NCBI GenBank assembly: GCA_945874145.1
Contig: CAMCFN010000003.1
Span: forward strand, 1 to 64,000
From: Akkermansia muciniphila
GTDB lineage: Bacteria; Verrucomicrobiota; Verrucomicrobiia; Limisphaerales; SXTU01
Reading direction: 5' to 3'
Length of the DNA stretch: 64,000 bases
Both the position numbers and the translations under genes were made by a program. Position 1 is the first letter of the stretch. Each line of letters begins with the position of its first letter. The notes under the pieces were generated by a model. That model saw nothing but the letters and a program-made list of their open reading frames with translations, searched no databases and was not told the DNA's origin. Below, piece after piece: positions 1 to 8,849 of this stretch.

Positions 1-24
1 TCGACCAGTTTTGCGCGTGCGGAG

Positions 25-106
25 CAGCTTCACCCCTTTGGGGTTCGGCTGCGCTCGGCTCGCTACGCTCGCCTTCGCTCCGCCTCACCCCAAAGGGGTG
101 AAGCTG
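25..106. repeat. 19-bp perfect inverted repeat with 44-nt loop
   Basis: Arms at 25-43 and 88-106 are exact reverse complements (the left arm starts CAGCTTCACCCC). The loop is rich in repeated GCTCG/CGCTC tetramer and pentamer units. It could form a long hairpin in RNA or DNA. No gene is recognisable on either side within the window, so its role (terminator of a gene to the left, or a dispersed repeat) is open. Confidence 0.6.
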
Positions 107-650
107 GAGGGAAGAAAGACAAATTACAGAAGCAGGTTTACACCGGCGCTTGGCCACGGCCAACGTGGTCGCGGTCAAAGGATAAATCGGTGCGGTTACG
201 CGGCAGAACCGCACGGTGCGGCGGCAAAACTGCGTGGTGAAACGGTGGATTCGCGCGGCGGAATGGCCCCGCCAACCGGTGCGCAGCGGCCCCGTGCGGT
301 CCCGCCTTGCCGCCGTGCGGTGCCGTGCCTTCACCGGGTGCAGGAACCGCCGGTCCGTGCCACCGGACGGTGGCAGGGCGTGGATGAAAGGGGGATACGC
401 TGGCGAAAGGGTTGTCGGTTTGGTTTCCATTTTCCTGACCTCATTCAGAGCTGACCTGCGTCCGCTGCTGGATGTGCCAGCATTTTGCAAATCAGTAGGG
501 TGCCTGTCTGTCGGGCAGAACCTTACAAACGGAGTAACGGCGTGAACTCCTTGGGCGGCAAATCTATCCGTTCCCACCCCATTCTGAGGGGCGGCTGTCG
601 AAGCCACCCACGCCGCAGGGCGGACTGCCGGCAGCACGGACCGCGATGGC
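107..650. other. No recognisable gene
   Basis: The stretch between the inverted repeat and the end of the response regulator holds overlapping open frames without recognisable protein character: they are rich in Arg, Pro and Gly, as expected from non-coding high-GC DNA. Several short self-complementary GC-rich motifs are present around 180-240. I see no RNA gene or clear promoter. Confidence 0.4.
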
Positions 651-1301
651 CTAGACCGTTTCCGCCAGCCCGTGCAGCCGGGCGTAGCGGACGAGTTCCA
701 CATGGCTGGTGATTTCCAGCTTCGTCATCAGACGCTTCTTGTAGGTCTCCACGGATTTGGTGCCCAGCTTCAGTCCCGCCGCCGCTTCCTTGGCGCTTTA
801 GCCGAGCGCCAGATAGCGCAGCACCTGCACCTCCCGGTGACTCAAGTCCGGGACGGGACGGGGTTTCGCGTGCTTCTCCTCCGCCAGAATGCCGGCCGCC
901 TGCAACCGCAACAAAGCGTCTATGTAAACCTCTCCCCGGCCCACGGTGCGCAGCGCGGTGAGCAGTTCGCTGAGGGGCGAGGCTTTAAGCACATAGCCAC
1001 TGGCACCCGCCTTGCCCATGTGGAGCAACATCAAAGGGCAGACGTGGGCGGTCAACGCCATTACCCGCGTCTTGGGGCAGGCCTGCCGGATCGCGCGCGT
1101 GGCCTCCACCCCATCGAGCTTGGGCATGGAGATGTCCATCACCACGAGATCGGGCTGGGTGCTTTTGGCCTGCGCCACCGCCGCGTGGCCGTCTGCCGCC
1201 TCGCCCACCACCGTCAAGTCCGGCTGGGTGGCCAGATACTGGCTCAGGCTCTCGCGGAGAACGGCGTGGTCATCGGCGAGCAGGATGCGCAGCTTATCCA
1301 C
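651..1301 (-). pseudogene. NarL/FixJ-type response regulator interrupted by an in-frame TAA
   Basis: Residues 1-120 form a receiver domain: DDH acidic pair near residue 10, phospho-acceptor Asp in VVMDISMP, and the conserved Lys in YVLKAS. A LuxR-type HTH begins at LSHREVQVLRYLALG. The next codon is TAA (798-800), after which the same frame runs on for 48 residues (SAKEAAAGLKLGTKSVETYK and onward) to a proper TAG at 651-653. LuxR-family proteins normally have Tyr or a similar residue at the stop position, so one base change (TAC or TAT to TAA) explains the break. The product made would be a 167-residue receiver lacking the DNA-recognition helices. It has a GTG start, and no sensor kinase is adjacent. 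Confidence 0.85.
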
Positions 1302-1456
1302 GGTGCAGGGCCATTTCGCGATGATTACAATGCGTCAAGATGTTCTTATTGAGAGCAAAGCGGTCATGGATATTCAGCGGCGGTTGTGTATTCTACCCGC
1401 AACAAGATCTGGGGTGCTGCAACGCCTATCGCGCCCCGTCACCGCCAAGCCACGCC

Positions 1457-1714
1457 ATGGCAACCCCATCCCCCAACTCTCCCAAGGCCAACGTGGTGGG
1501 GCCATTACTCCGAAGCCACCGGACGAAGGCTGGCCTGACGCAGAAGGAACTGGTGGCGCTTTGCGAGCCGCGGGGCCTGAAGCTGACGCGGGCCACGCTG
1601 GCCAAAATCGAGTCCGGGGTTCGGTTCGTCAAAGCGTGTGAATTGTTCATTATCGCCAAGGCGCTCGAAGTCCCACTGGAGCGCTTCTACCCGCCCAACT
1701 TCGGGCGCGGCTAA
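1457..1714 (+). CDS. Small XRE-family HTH regulator
   Basis: This 85-residue protein consists almost entirely of one Cro/C1-type helix-turn-helix (residues about 15-75). The recognisable pattern is LLRSHRTKAGLTQKELVA, then LTRATLAKIESG, then a final hydrophobic helix with IIAKALEVPLERFYP. The start chosen is the ATG preceding ATPSPNSPKA. The frame is open upstream, but the added residues do not resemble the family. It is divergent from the broken response regulator, with about 155 bp between them. The target is unknown; proteins this small often bind as dimers next to their own gene. Confidence 0.75.
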   Translation: MATPSPNSPKANVVGPLLRSHRTKAGLTQKELVALCEPRGLKLTRATLAKIESGVRFVKACELFIIAKALEVPLERFYPPNFGRG

Positions 1715-1817
1715 CCTGAAATGCTTCGCGGGCCGCGGCCCAGGCAAGTCATCGGCGGCAGTTCTCGGGGGGGGGGTGATTCCGGCGCCGACATCAGCGG
1801 CAAACAGCACGAGGACT

Positions 1818-2954
1818 TCAGCGCAGTCCCGAGAGTTGCCGACGCGCGAGGAAGAGATCCATGCGGGCGAGGAGGAAGTAGGCCCAGCGTTGCTTGAGGC
1901 GGCTCCAAAGGGTTTGGGACGCCTGCCACTCCGTCCGGTTGATACGTTTGCAGTGGGCGAGGTTGGCCAGGAAGAGCTGGCGTCCGCCCTCGGCGATACG
2001 CGCGTTCCGCAGGCGCAGGCTCAGCTCGTAGTTGATGTGCAGGCTGCGGGTGTCGAGGTTGGCGGAGCCGACGTAAACGACATCGTCCGCGAGGATCAGT
2101 TTGGCGTGCAGGATCTGGGGTTGATACTCGAAGAGTTCGACGCCGCCGGCGAGCAGCAGGCGGTAGAGCCGGCGCGTGGCCCATTGGGCCAGCGGCACGT
2201 CGGACTGGCTGGGGAGGATGAGTTGCACCCGCCCGCCCCGGCGGACGACGGCGGTGAGCGCGCGGCGCAGTTTCCAGGTGGGCAGGAAATAGGCGGCCAT
2301 GATCTGCACTTGCCGGGCTTGCTGCAAATCGGCGCTCAGCGCTCGCTTGAGCTGGCTGAAGCCGCGCCCGGGCCCGCTCATGAGCAAGTCCCCGTCCACG
2401 CCGGTGATGCGGGCGTGGGCGCCGGTCTTCATCACGCGCATGAAGGCGGGGTGGCGGAGTTCCGCGCGGGTGAACATTTTGTCGAAGGATTGCGCGAGGG
2501 GCACCGCGAGTGGCCCGGTGAGGTGCAGGCCCACATCGCACCAGCCGCGTTTCACCCCGTCGCCGACGTATTCGGGGGCGATGTTGAAGCCGCCGAGGAT
2601 GGCGGTTTCTTCGTCGCACACGAGGAGCTTCCGGTGGTCGCGGAACATGAAGCCGCGGTGGGTTTGCTCGTTGAACCAGCGGAACTCCCCGCCGGCTTGT
2701 TGCAAGGGCTGCCAGAAAGTGTTGCCCAAGTCTTGGGAACCCCAGGCATCTACGAGGACATACACGGGCACGCCGCGCTGTTGGGCGGCCACCAGCGCGG
2801 CGCGGAACTGGTCGCCCGGTTTGCCGGCGCTGAAGATGTAGGTTTCCAGCCGCACCGAGCGGCGGGCGGCCGCGATGGCGGCGATCATGGCCGTGAAGGC
2901 TTCGTCGCCGTTGGCCAGCCAACGGAAGGCGGTGCTATGTGAGGCGATGGACAT
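1818..2954 (-). CDS. Phospholipase D / cardiolipin synthase-like protein
   Basis: This 378-residue protein has two complete HxKxxxxD (HKD) motifs, H107-K109-D114 and H283-K285-D290, each followed by the Gly/Ser-Asn segment (GGFN and GSAN) typical of the family. Cardiolipin synthases join two phosphatidylglycerols, or PG and PE, at the inner membrane. ClsA has N-terminal membrane helices and this protein has none, so it is closer to ClsB/ClsC or other cytoplasmic PLD proteins. No neighbour suggests a lipid operon. A general PLD-family phosphodiesterase is the alternative. Confidence 0.85.
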   Translation of the reverse strand: MSIASHSTAFRWLANGDEAFTAMIAAIAAARRSVRLETYIFSAGKPGDQFRAALVAAQQRGVPVYVLVDAWGSQDLGNTFWQPLQQAGGEFRWFNEQTHRGFMFRDHRKLLVCDEETAILGGFNIAPEYVGDGVKRGWCDVGLHLTGPLAVPLAQSFDKMFTRAELRHPAFMRVMKTGAHARITGVDGDLLMSGPGRGFSQLKRALSADLQQARQVQIMAAYFLPTWKLRRALTAVVRRGGRVQLILPSQSDVPLAQWATRRLYRLLLAGGVELFEYQPQILHAKLILADDVVYVGSANLDTRSLHINYELSLRLRNARIAEGGRQLFLANLAHCKRINRTEWQASQTLWSRLKQRWAYFLLARMDLFLARRQLSGLR

Positions 2955-3075
2955 GACGACGCGGAGGGGAGCTTAACCGGCTGAACCACGAACTGGCCAG
3001 CGTGGGGAGCGAAGCGAACCGCTCACGTGACGGCGGCATGTTTTGCGTGGGCGCGGGAGGATCTGCCCGCCGGCC

Positions 3076-3585
3076 TCATGCCTGCTTGCTCAGGGAGACG
3101 CCGCCGACGGCCACGATGCGGCCGGACTTGTCGCGGATGGGGAACTTCAGGGTGAGGTAGTGGACGCGGCCCTGCGGTTGGTCCACGAATTCTTCTTCCT
3201 GCACGGGGTGGCCTTTTTCGATGACCAGCCGGTTCACTTCGAGGAAGCGCTTGGCCATGTCGGTGGGGAAGATGGCGCTGCAGGATTTGCCCAAGGCGGT
3301 GTCGCGTCGCACCCCGGTGGCCCGCTCCCAGCCCCGGTTGGCCATCAACAGCAGGCCGCCCACGGACCAGGCGTAGAAGGGTTCGGTGATGGAGTCCACG
3401 ACGGCGCGGAGGAGTTCGCACTCGGTGCCCAAGCCCAAGGCCAAGGCTTGCAGTTGGGGCGCAACGAGCGGCGAATTCGCGTCCGGGGGCGGGCAGCCTG
3501 CGCTGGCGCTGGGTGGCGGGAAGGGGGCAGGCAAGTGCGGCGCGGGGTGGTTGGTGGATTTTTTGAGTGGCCTCAAGCGAGCCAC
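3076..3585 (-). CDS. PAS-domain protein
   Basis: This protein has 169 residues with a GTG start. The first 50 residues are Pro-rich and low complexity, and may be untranslated. Residues about 55-165 form a single PAS domain: the N-terminal helix with VVDSITEPFYAWSVGG, a central ATGVRRDTALGKSC region, and C-terminal strands YLTLKFPIRDKSGRIVAVGG. No kinase, GGDEF or HTH domain follows, so it is a free-standing sensor module. Its gene is divergent from the CbiX-like gene. Ligand and partner are not deducible. Confidence 0.75.
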   Translation of the reverse strand: MARLRPLKKSTNHPAPHLPAPFPPPSASAGCPPPDANSPLVAPQLQALALGLGTECELLRAVVDSITEPFYAWSVGGLLLMANRGWERATGVRRDTALGKSCSAIFPTDMAKRFLEVNRLVIEKGHPVQEEEFVDQPQGRVHYLTLKFPIRDKSGRIVAVGGVSLSKQA

Positions 3586-3638
3586 AAGAATGCAGGCAAG
3601 GCCTGATTTTCCAAGCAGAAATCCTCGCGGCGGCTCGG

Positions 3639-4562
3639 ATGTCCCCGGTCGAAGTTCGTCCGCGCGTTCTCACTTGGCTTTGCCGGGTTACGCGGTATTT
3701 ATTGTTTGTGGACAGCAAGAATTTTCAAGATGCAGCGCTGGTGCTGGTGGGGCATGGCTCGACTTTGAATGCGGAATCCGCCGCTCCAACACACCAGCAC
3801 GCGGAGGAACTTCGGCGGCGGGGGCTGTTTGGGCAGGTGGTCGAGTGTTTTTGGAAGGAGGAACCCTGCGTCAGTGGCGTGCTACGGGGGGTGTTCGCGC
3901 CGCGCGTGTTCATCGTGCCGTTGTTCATCAGTGCGGGCTATTTCACGGAACAGGTGATCCCGCGCGAACTCGGCCTATCGACTGGGCAGGTGGAATTTCC
4001 GCGTGTTCAGCAACGCGGCGGGCAGAGGCTCTTCTACTGTGGGCCGGTGGGCACCCATGCCAGCATGACCAATGTGCTGCTTGCCCGGGCGCAAGGAGTG
4101 GTGGCGGCGCACTCCGAGGCGGCGGCACCGCCCCCCCAAGCTACTGCGCTCTTCATTGCCGGACATGGCACGGGCAATAACGAGAACTCGCGTAAGGCGA
4201 TTGAACAGCAGGTGGATTTGATCAGGGCGCTGGGTAAATATGCCCAAGTGCATCCGCTCTTCATGGAAGAGGAGCCGCGCATCAACGAGTGCTGGCAGAT
4301 GGCGCAGGTGCCGAATCTGGTGGTGGTGCCTTTCTTCATCAGTGATGGGCTGCACTCCTATGAGGACATCCCGATGATGTTGGGCGAACCAGAACCAGTG
4401 GTCCGGGAACGGTTGAGTCGTGGCCAGCCCACTTGGCAAAACCCCACGGAACGGCACGGGAAGCGGCTTTGGTATACCTCGAGCATCGGCAGTGAACCCC
4501 GGATGGCGGAGGTGATCATCGAGCGGGTGGAAGAAGTCCTAGGCTTAGCGCAGGATCAATAA
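3639..4562 (+). CDS. Two-domain CbiX/SirB-like chelatase
   Basis: The product has two tandem CbiX-type repeats. Each begins with a hydrophobic strand ending in GHG (ALVLVGHGS and ALFIAGHGT, about 137 residues apart) and each carries a second conserved block, VPLFISAGYF and VPFFISDGLH. This is the layout of class II chelatases, which insert Co2+ or Fe2+ into sirohydrochlorin. The His of each GHG is the usual metal ligand. No other cobalamin or siroheme gene lies nearby. The ATG at 3639 is chosen because an upstream ATG (3567) would overlap the divergent PAS gene; TTG/GTG codons at 3702-3708 are alternatives that begin nearer the first domain. Confidence 0.75.
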   Translation: MSPVEVRPRVLTWLCRVTRYLLFVDSKNFQDAALVLVGHGSTLNAESAAPTHQHAEELRRRGLFGQVVECFWKEEPCVSGVLRGVFAPRVFIVPLFISAGYFTEQVIPRELGLSTGQVEFPRVQQRGGQRLFYCGPVGTHASMTNVLLARAQGVVAAHSEAAAPPPQATALFIAGHGTGNNENSRKAIEQQVDLIRALGKYAQVHPLFMEEEPRINECWQMAQVPNLVVVPFFISDGLHSYEDIPMMLGEPEPVVRERLSRGQPTWQNPTERHGKRLWYTSSIGSEPRMAEVIIERVEEVLGLAQDQ

Positions 4563-4578
4563 TCGGGCGAGTTTGCAA

Positions 4579-4607
4579 TTGACATTCGGGGCATTCGTCT
4601 CTTACGA
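4579..4607 (+). promoter_or_regulatory. Candidate sigma-70 promoter of the polysaccharide locus
   Basis: A perfect -35 hexamer TTGACA (4579-4584) is followed after 17 bp by TTACGA (4602-4607), a weaker -10. It lies about 45 bp upstream of the outer-membrane barrel gene in the short gap after the chelatase gene. Confidence 0.45.
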
Positions 4608-4650
4608 ATGGCCAGTATTTACAGCGGGAAACACGGGCACGAAAGGTCTT

Positions 4651-5949
4651 ATGAATCGGATCATTGCGACGACTGGAATGGCGGCGATGGGGGCACTGGC
4701 ATTGCTGCCGGCGGAGGCTCAGGAGGCTAAGCCTTGGAACATCAATGCGAATGTTCGGAGTTTCTACGACGACAACTACACCACGCTGCCTTCCCGCGCA
4801 GCGGCGGGACAGCCGACAAAGCGCAGCACTTGGGGTTTGGAGTTGAGCCCAAGTGGTTCCTACCTGCTTACCCGGGACCAAACCTCCCTCGCCCTGAGTT
4901 CCAAGTATTCGATGCGGTATTTTGAAGACCGGACCTCCGGTTCGGCAGACCATAGTTTTGATTTTGGAGCGGATCTGGCCCATCGGTTTACGGAGAAGCA
5001 GCGCCTCAACTTCACGGAGTCTTTTGCCATCGCCCAAGAACCTGGTGTTCTGGATCCCAGTTCCGCAGTGAGCACTGCACTGCGCACACTTGGCAACAAC
5101 CTGCGCAACAACCTGCAGGCGAAATATACTTGGGACGACATCATCGAGCGATGGTCAGGGGAGGCAAGCTACTCTAACACCTACTACGATTTTCAGCAGG
5201 ACAACAGCACCACTGGCGGGCCTGGCTCACGTTCGGCTTTGCTGGATCGCGTGGAGAATAATTTCACGCTCGCTGGCCGATATCGGATCTTCGATGAGAC
5301 TGAGACCGAGTTGTTGATGGGCTACACCTTTGGCCTGAGTGAATCTACCAGCAAGGACTTCCTGATTGGAACCGTCTTGCCTGAGGCACGTAATCGTCGC
5401 AGCCATTACTTTTTCACCGGCATTGGGCACAAGTTCACCCCCACAATCCGTGTCAACGGCCGTTTGGGTGTGCAGTATGCCGAGTATCCCAATGCAGCCA
5501 AGGCCGACGCCGCGCTGGCTGCGTTGGTCCCACCCGGTGCGCCTTATGCCCGCTCGGTTGCCAGTCCCTACTTGGATGCCAGCGGTGCCTGGGAATATCT
5601 GCCGAACAGCACTCTCCAAGTGGGCGCGAGCGTAAACCGCATCACCACGGACATTGCCACGTCCGTTGATGCTCAGGCCACTACGTTCTACGCCTCGCTC
5701 AACCATGAGTTTGTGCCTGAACTGAAAGGTAGCCTCTTGGCCCAGATCCAGCAGTCGGAATACCGCCAATCCGTCGCTCCGCGTGATGTTTCGGACCTTA
5801 TCTTCACTACGGGTGCCAATCTCGAATGGCGCTTCAGCCAGTTCTGGTCCGTGGAAGGCGGCTACAACTACGACCGGCAGGACTCCGACATTGGCGGCCG
5901 CAGCTACTATCGCAACCGTGTTTATCTGGGCTTTAAGGCCTCGTTCTAA
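4651..5949 (+). CDS. Outer-membrane beta-barrel protein of an exopolysaccharide locus
   Basis: This 432-residue protein has a cleavable signal peptide (MNRIIATTGMAAMGALALLP, cleavage probably after AEA). The rest is alternating polar and aromatic beta-strands, and the chain ends in RVYLGFKASF, with the terminal Phe typical of Bam-inserted barrels. Its place directly before a Wzc-like kinase and a Wza-like protein suggests a barrel used in polysaccharide export or surface attachment. The start chosen is the ATG with AAAGG just upstream; a longer frame adds 26 residues that would bury the signal peptide. I cannot assign a named family from the sequence alone. Confidence 0.75.
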   Translation: MNRIIATTGMAAMGALALLPAEAQEAKPWNINANVRSFYDDNYTTLPSRAAAGQPTKRSTWGLELSPSGSYLLTRDQTSLALSSKYSMRYFEDRTSGSADHSFDFGADLAHRFTEKQRLNFTESFAIAQEPGVLDPSSAVSTALRTLGNNLRNNLQAKYTWDDIIERWSGEASYSNTYYDFQQDNSTTGGPGSRSALLDRVENNFTLAGRYRIFDETETELLMGYTFGLSESTSKDFLIGTVLPEARNRRSHYFFTGIGHKFTPTIRVNGRLGVQYAEYPNAAKADAALAALVPPGAPYARSVASPYLDASGAWEYLPNSTLQVGASVNRITTDIATSVDAQATTFYASLNHEFVPELKGSLLAQIQQSEYRQSVAPRDVSDLIFTTGANLEWRFSQFWSVEGGYNYDRQDSDIGGRSYYRNRVYLGFKASF

Positions 5950-5986
5950 GGCTTCTTCCCGATTGACGATTTACTGATTTGCAAGG

Positions 5987-6020
5987 GAGGCTAGAACACG
6001 TTCTAGCCTCTCTTTTTCTT
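5987..6020 (+). terminator. Intrinsic terminator or attenuator before the tyrosine kinase gene
   Basis: A perfect 10-bp stem (5987-5996 with 6001-6010) and a CACG tetraloop are followed by TCTTTTTCTT. The T-tract ends 7 nt before the kinase ATG at 6028. Transcription from the barrel gene would be stopped or reduced here, unless an anti-terminating event occurs. Confidence 0.75.
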
Positions 6021-6027
6021 ACCCTTC

Positions 6028-8217
6028 ATGGACGCGGCCCCCAATTACTCTGAAGCGAATTCCGGGACACCGGAGAACCGCCTGCACTTCCTTGATTACT
6101 GGCGCATCATCCGGATGCGCAAGCTGATCATTTTCACGGTTTTCGTGCTGGTCGTGGCCACCACCACGGCGCTGACCAAGTGGATTGAGCCGACCTACAT
6201 GAGTTCGGTGCGCATGGACGTGCAGAAGGACACGGGGGACATCCAAGGCCTTGGTCAGCAGCAGACCCAGATGGGCTACGATCCTTACTTCGTGATGACC
6301 CAGTTTGAGATCCTCCAGTCCAAGGATGTCCTCTACAAGGTGATCGACGATTTAAACCTTACCCAGCGATGGAACCAGAAATTCCGGCTGGGCGGGTCGA
6401 AGTTCGAGACCTTTCAGGTGCTGAGCAAGCTCATTGACCCGCGAAACGTCCGCAACACCTCCATCATCGAGGTCAGCGTCTACAGCAAGGACAAGGCGGA
6501 GGCTGCCGAGATCGCGAATAAGATCGCCGAGGTTTACAAAACCAACCGCGATGAGCAGCGCAAGCGGCTGGTGGAGGAAGGCATCAAAACGCTCAAGGAG
6601 AAGCTGCTGGAGCACAACGCCTTCGTCGAAATTGCCAAGAGCAACGTCACCCAGGTGCTCAAGGAGAAGGGCATCGTGGTCACGTTCGAGGGCCGAGATG
6701 CGATCATGTCCCTCGATACCGAGACCATGCGTGCTCTCGATCTGGAGGCCATTCAACTCCGCACCAGCCTGACCCAGAAGCAGACCCGCTACGACGAGTT
6801 GAAAAAACTAGCGTCCGACCAGCTCCGTAACGCGATTGGGGTGTTCGTCAACGATGAGTTGCTCTCCCGGGGACTTGAGAAGCTCAGCGTGGCGAAGCAG
6901 GAATTCATTAGCAAGAGCAAGGACCTCGGCCCCCAGAACCCGGAATATCTGCGGATGCAGGCGGTTATTATGGAGCTTTCCTCCCAGATCGATGCACGGG
7001 CTAGTTCCGTGATGTTGGGACTAGAAGCCGAGCTCAAAGCCCTGGTAAAGACCGTGGAGGAGCGCACACAGAAGCTGGAGTTGGAAAAGTCCAAGAGCCG
7101 TGAGATTGCAGAGGGCAAGCGCACCTATTCCATCGCCCTTCAAGAATTGGAGCGCCAGCAGCGCCTGCGCGAGCTGGTGGAGAACAAAATTAAGGTTGAG
7201 GAGATTGACGCCGCCATCAAGCGCAGCACTGCGGTGCGCATCATTGACATTGCAGAAGCCGCGATCAAAGCCGCTTATCCCAAACTGGTGCTTAACATCG
7301 CCCTCGGCGTGTTTGTGGGCCTGGTTCTCGGCGTTGGTCTGGCCTTCTTCATCGAATACCTCGACACCAGCGTGAAGACGATTGACGACGTCGAGCGCGC
7401 CCTTCAGGCCCCGGTGCTCGCGGTCATTCCGCAGAATGTGGGTGCGCTCCTTGATGAGGGAATGGACAGCCCTCACGCCGAAGCCTATCGCGTGCTGCGG
7501 ACCAACGTGCTGTTCACCCGGAAGGACGAGACGGCCAATGCCATCACCGTGGTCAGCGGCGGGGCGGGCGAGGGCAAGTCCACCACCGTGCTCAACCTCG
7601 CCACCATGTTTGCGCAGAATGGCAACCGGGTGTTGCTGGTGGATTCCGACCTGCGCCGCCCCAGCCTGCACAAGCGGCTCAACCTCTCCAACTCGCTCGG
7701 CCTCACCAACTATTTGCTAGGCCAGAACAAGCTGGAAGAAGTCATCCAGACCACTTCGCAGCCCAAGCTCGACTTTCTGCCCAGCGGCCGGCTCCCCAGC
7801 AGTGCGCTCGGCATCTTGAACTCGCCGCAGATGAAGGAGTTCATCAAGGAAGCGAAAAGCCGCTACGATTTCGTCTTCTTCGACGCCCCGCCCATCATGG
7901 GGGTGAGCGATGCCACGGTGCTGGCCAGCGGTGCGGACCTTTGCATCCTAGTCATCCAATATCGGAAATACCCGCAATCACTGGCCATCCGATCGCGGCA
8001 GATGGTGGAGAAGGTCGGCGGCCGGCTCATCGGCGTGGTGCTCAACAATATCAACCTCGCCAGCGACGCCTCTTACTACTATTACAGCGGCTACAACTAC
8101 CACAATAACAACAACCCCGAAGAACCGGGCAGCAACGGCAAACCAGAAGGCAAGGCCGACCGTCGCAAACCGCACACGACGGCTGATGTCACTCCCAACA
8201 TTAAGCCGAAATACTGA
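6028..8217 (+). CDS. Wzc-like polysaccharide co-polymerase and tyrosine autokinase
   Basis: This 729-residue protein is a fused bacterial tyrosine kinase. A Wzz-type N-terminus with a transmembrane helix near residues 31-50 is followed by a long coiled-coil periplasmic part (about 170-400) and a second helix near 419-445. The cytoplasmic CpsD/CapB-type kinase has Walker A GGAGEGKST (about 511), Walker A' LLVDSDLRRP and Walker B FVFFDAPP (about 615). A C-terminal Tyr cluster (ASYYYYSGYNYH, about 680-693) is the expected autophosphorylation site. Such proteins control chain length and export of capsule or exopolysaccharide with a Wza-type outer-membrane protein, encoded next. Glycosyltransferase and Wzx/Wzy genes are not in the window. 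Confidence 0.93.
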   Translation: MDAAPNYSEANSGTPENRLHFLDYWRIIRMRKLIIFTVFVLVVATTTALTKWIEPTYMSSVRMDVQKDTGDIQGLGQQQTQMGYDPYFVMTQFEILQSKDVLYKVIDDLNLTQRWNQKFRLGGSKFETFQVLSKLIDPRNVRNTSIIEVSVYSKDKAEAAEIANKIAEVYKTNRDEQRKRLVEEGIKTLKEKLLEHNAFVEIAKSNVTQVLKEKGIVVTFEGRDAIMSLDTETMRALDLEAIQLRTSLTQKQTRYDELKKLASDQLRNAIGVFVNDELLSRGLEKLSVAKQEFISKSKDLGPQNPEYLRMQAVIMELSSQIDARASSVMLGLEAELKALVKTVEERTQKLELEKSKSREIAEGKRTYSIALQELERQQRLRELVENKIKVEEIDAAIKRSTAVRIIDIAEAAIKAAYPKLVLNIALGVFVGLVLGVGLAFFIEYLDTSVKTIDDVERALQAPVLAVIPQNVGALLDEGMDSPHAEAYRVLRTNVLFTRKDETANAITVVSGGAGEGKSTTVLNLATMFAQNGNRVLLVDSDLRRPSLHKRLNLSNSLGLTNYLLGQNKLEEVIQTTSQPKLDFLPSGRLPSSALGILNSPQMKEFIKEAKSRYDFVFFDAPPIMGVSDATVLASGADLCILVIQYRKYPQSLAIRSRQMVEKVGGRLIGVVLNNINLASDASYYYYSGYNYHNNNNPEEPGSNGKPEGKADRRKPHTTADVTPNIKPKY

Positions 8218-8252
8218 TTGCGGCGCACACCGCCAACAGCCAATTTGATTGC

Positions 8253-8849
8253 ATGAAGCGTTTCTGGAGAACTTTGCTGGTGGGCTGGTTCGCTGTGTTG
8301 CTGGCAGTCCTCTTCCCCCTGCATACGGGATGGGCTCAGAGTCAGGCGACGCCGAAAGGCGCGGCTGACTCCACCGACATCCTGAACGTCGGCGAGCGCA
8401 TCGTGGTGATCTTGGGAGATATTCCGAACGGTCCGCCGCCCCAAGAGGTGGTGATCTCAGAGGATGGAAAGATCACCCTGCATCTGGACAAGACGTTTAC
8501 CGCCGCAGGGAAGACTCGGTCGAAGCTGGAGAAGGAGATCAAAGAGTTCTACGTCCCCAATTTCTATACGCGGATGACGGTTATCGTGAAGCAGGAGGAC
8601 CGGTATATTTACGTCGGCGGTTTCGTCAAGGCCCCGAACCGCTACCCCTTCACCCCTGGCTTGACGCTCTTAAAGGCCATTTCCGCCGCCGGCGACTTCA
8701 GCGAGTTTGGCAAGAAATCAGAAGTCACGATTACACGCGTCGGGGATCGCAAAGAAGTGGTGAATTGCGAGCAGGCGCTCAAAGATCCGAAGTTGGACCG
8801 CCCGCTCTTTCCCGGCGACCGCGTCTATGTGCCGCGCCGTTTCTTCTGA
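8253..8849 (+). CDS. Wza-like polysaccharide export protein
   Basis: This 198-residue secreted protein has a signal peptide ending near AQSQA. It has a poly-export domain (about residues 40-115, with VVISEDGKITLHLDKTFTAA) and then one SLBB domain (YIYVGGFVKAPNRYPFTPGL and GDRVYVPRRFF). It lacks a lipobox Cys and the long C-terminal helix of E. coli Wza, so it is a short, one-SLBB version. It sits 35 bp after the kinase gene and overlaps the FHA gene by TGATG, implying co-translation. Its role is probably the periplasmic/outer-membrane conduit partner of the kinase. Confidence 0.88.
   Translation: MKRFWRTLLVGWFAVLLAVLFPLHTGWAQSQATPKGAADSTDILNVGERIVVILGDIPNGPPPQEVVISEDGKITLHLDKTFTAAGKTRSKLEKEIKEFYVPNFYTRMTVIVKQEDRYIYVGGFVKAPNRYPFTPGLTLLKAISAAGDFSEFGKKSEVTITRVGDRKEVVNCEQALKDPKLDRPLFPGDRVYVPRRFF

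Noticed and set aside
1638-2942. Long plus-strand open frame opposite the phospholipase D-like gene
   Set aside because: The minus strand encodes both HKD motifs; the plus-strand product is Glu/Ala/Gly-rich shadow sequence.
8765-8849. Longer start for the FHA protein (28 extra residues)
   Set aside because: The extension overlaps the export gene in another frame, is Arg/Pro-rich and precedes the conserved FHA strand; the TGATG overlap gives a natural start at 8849.
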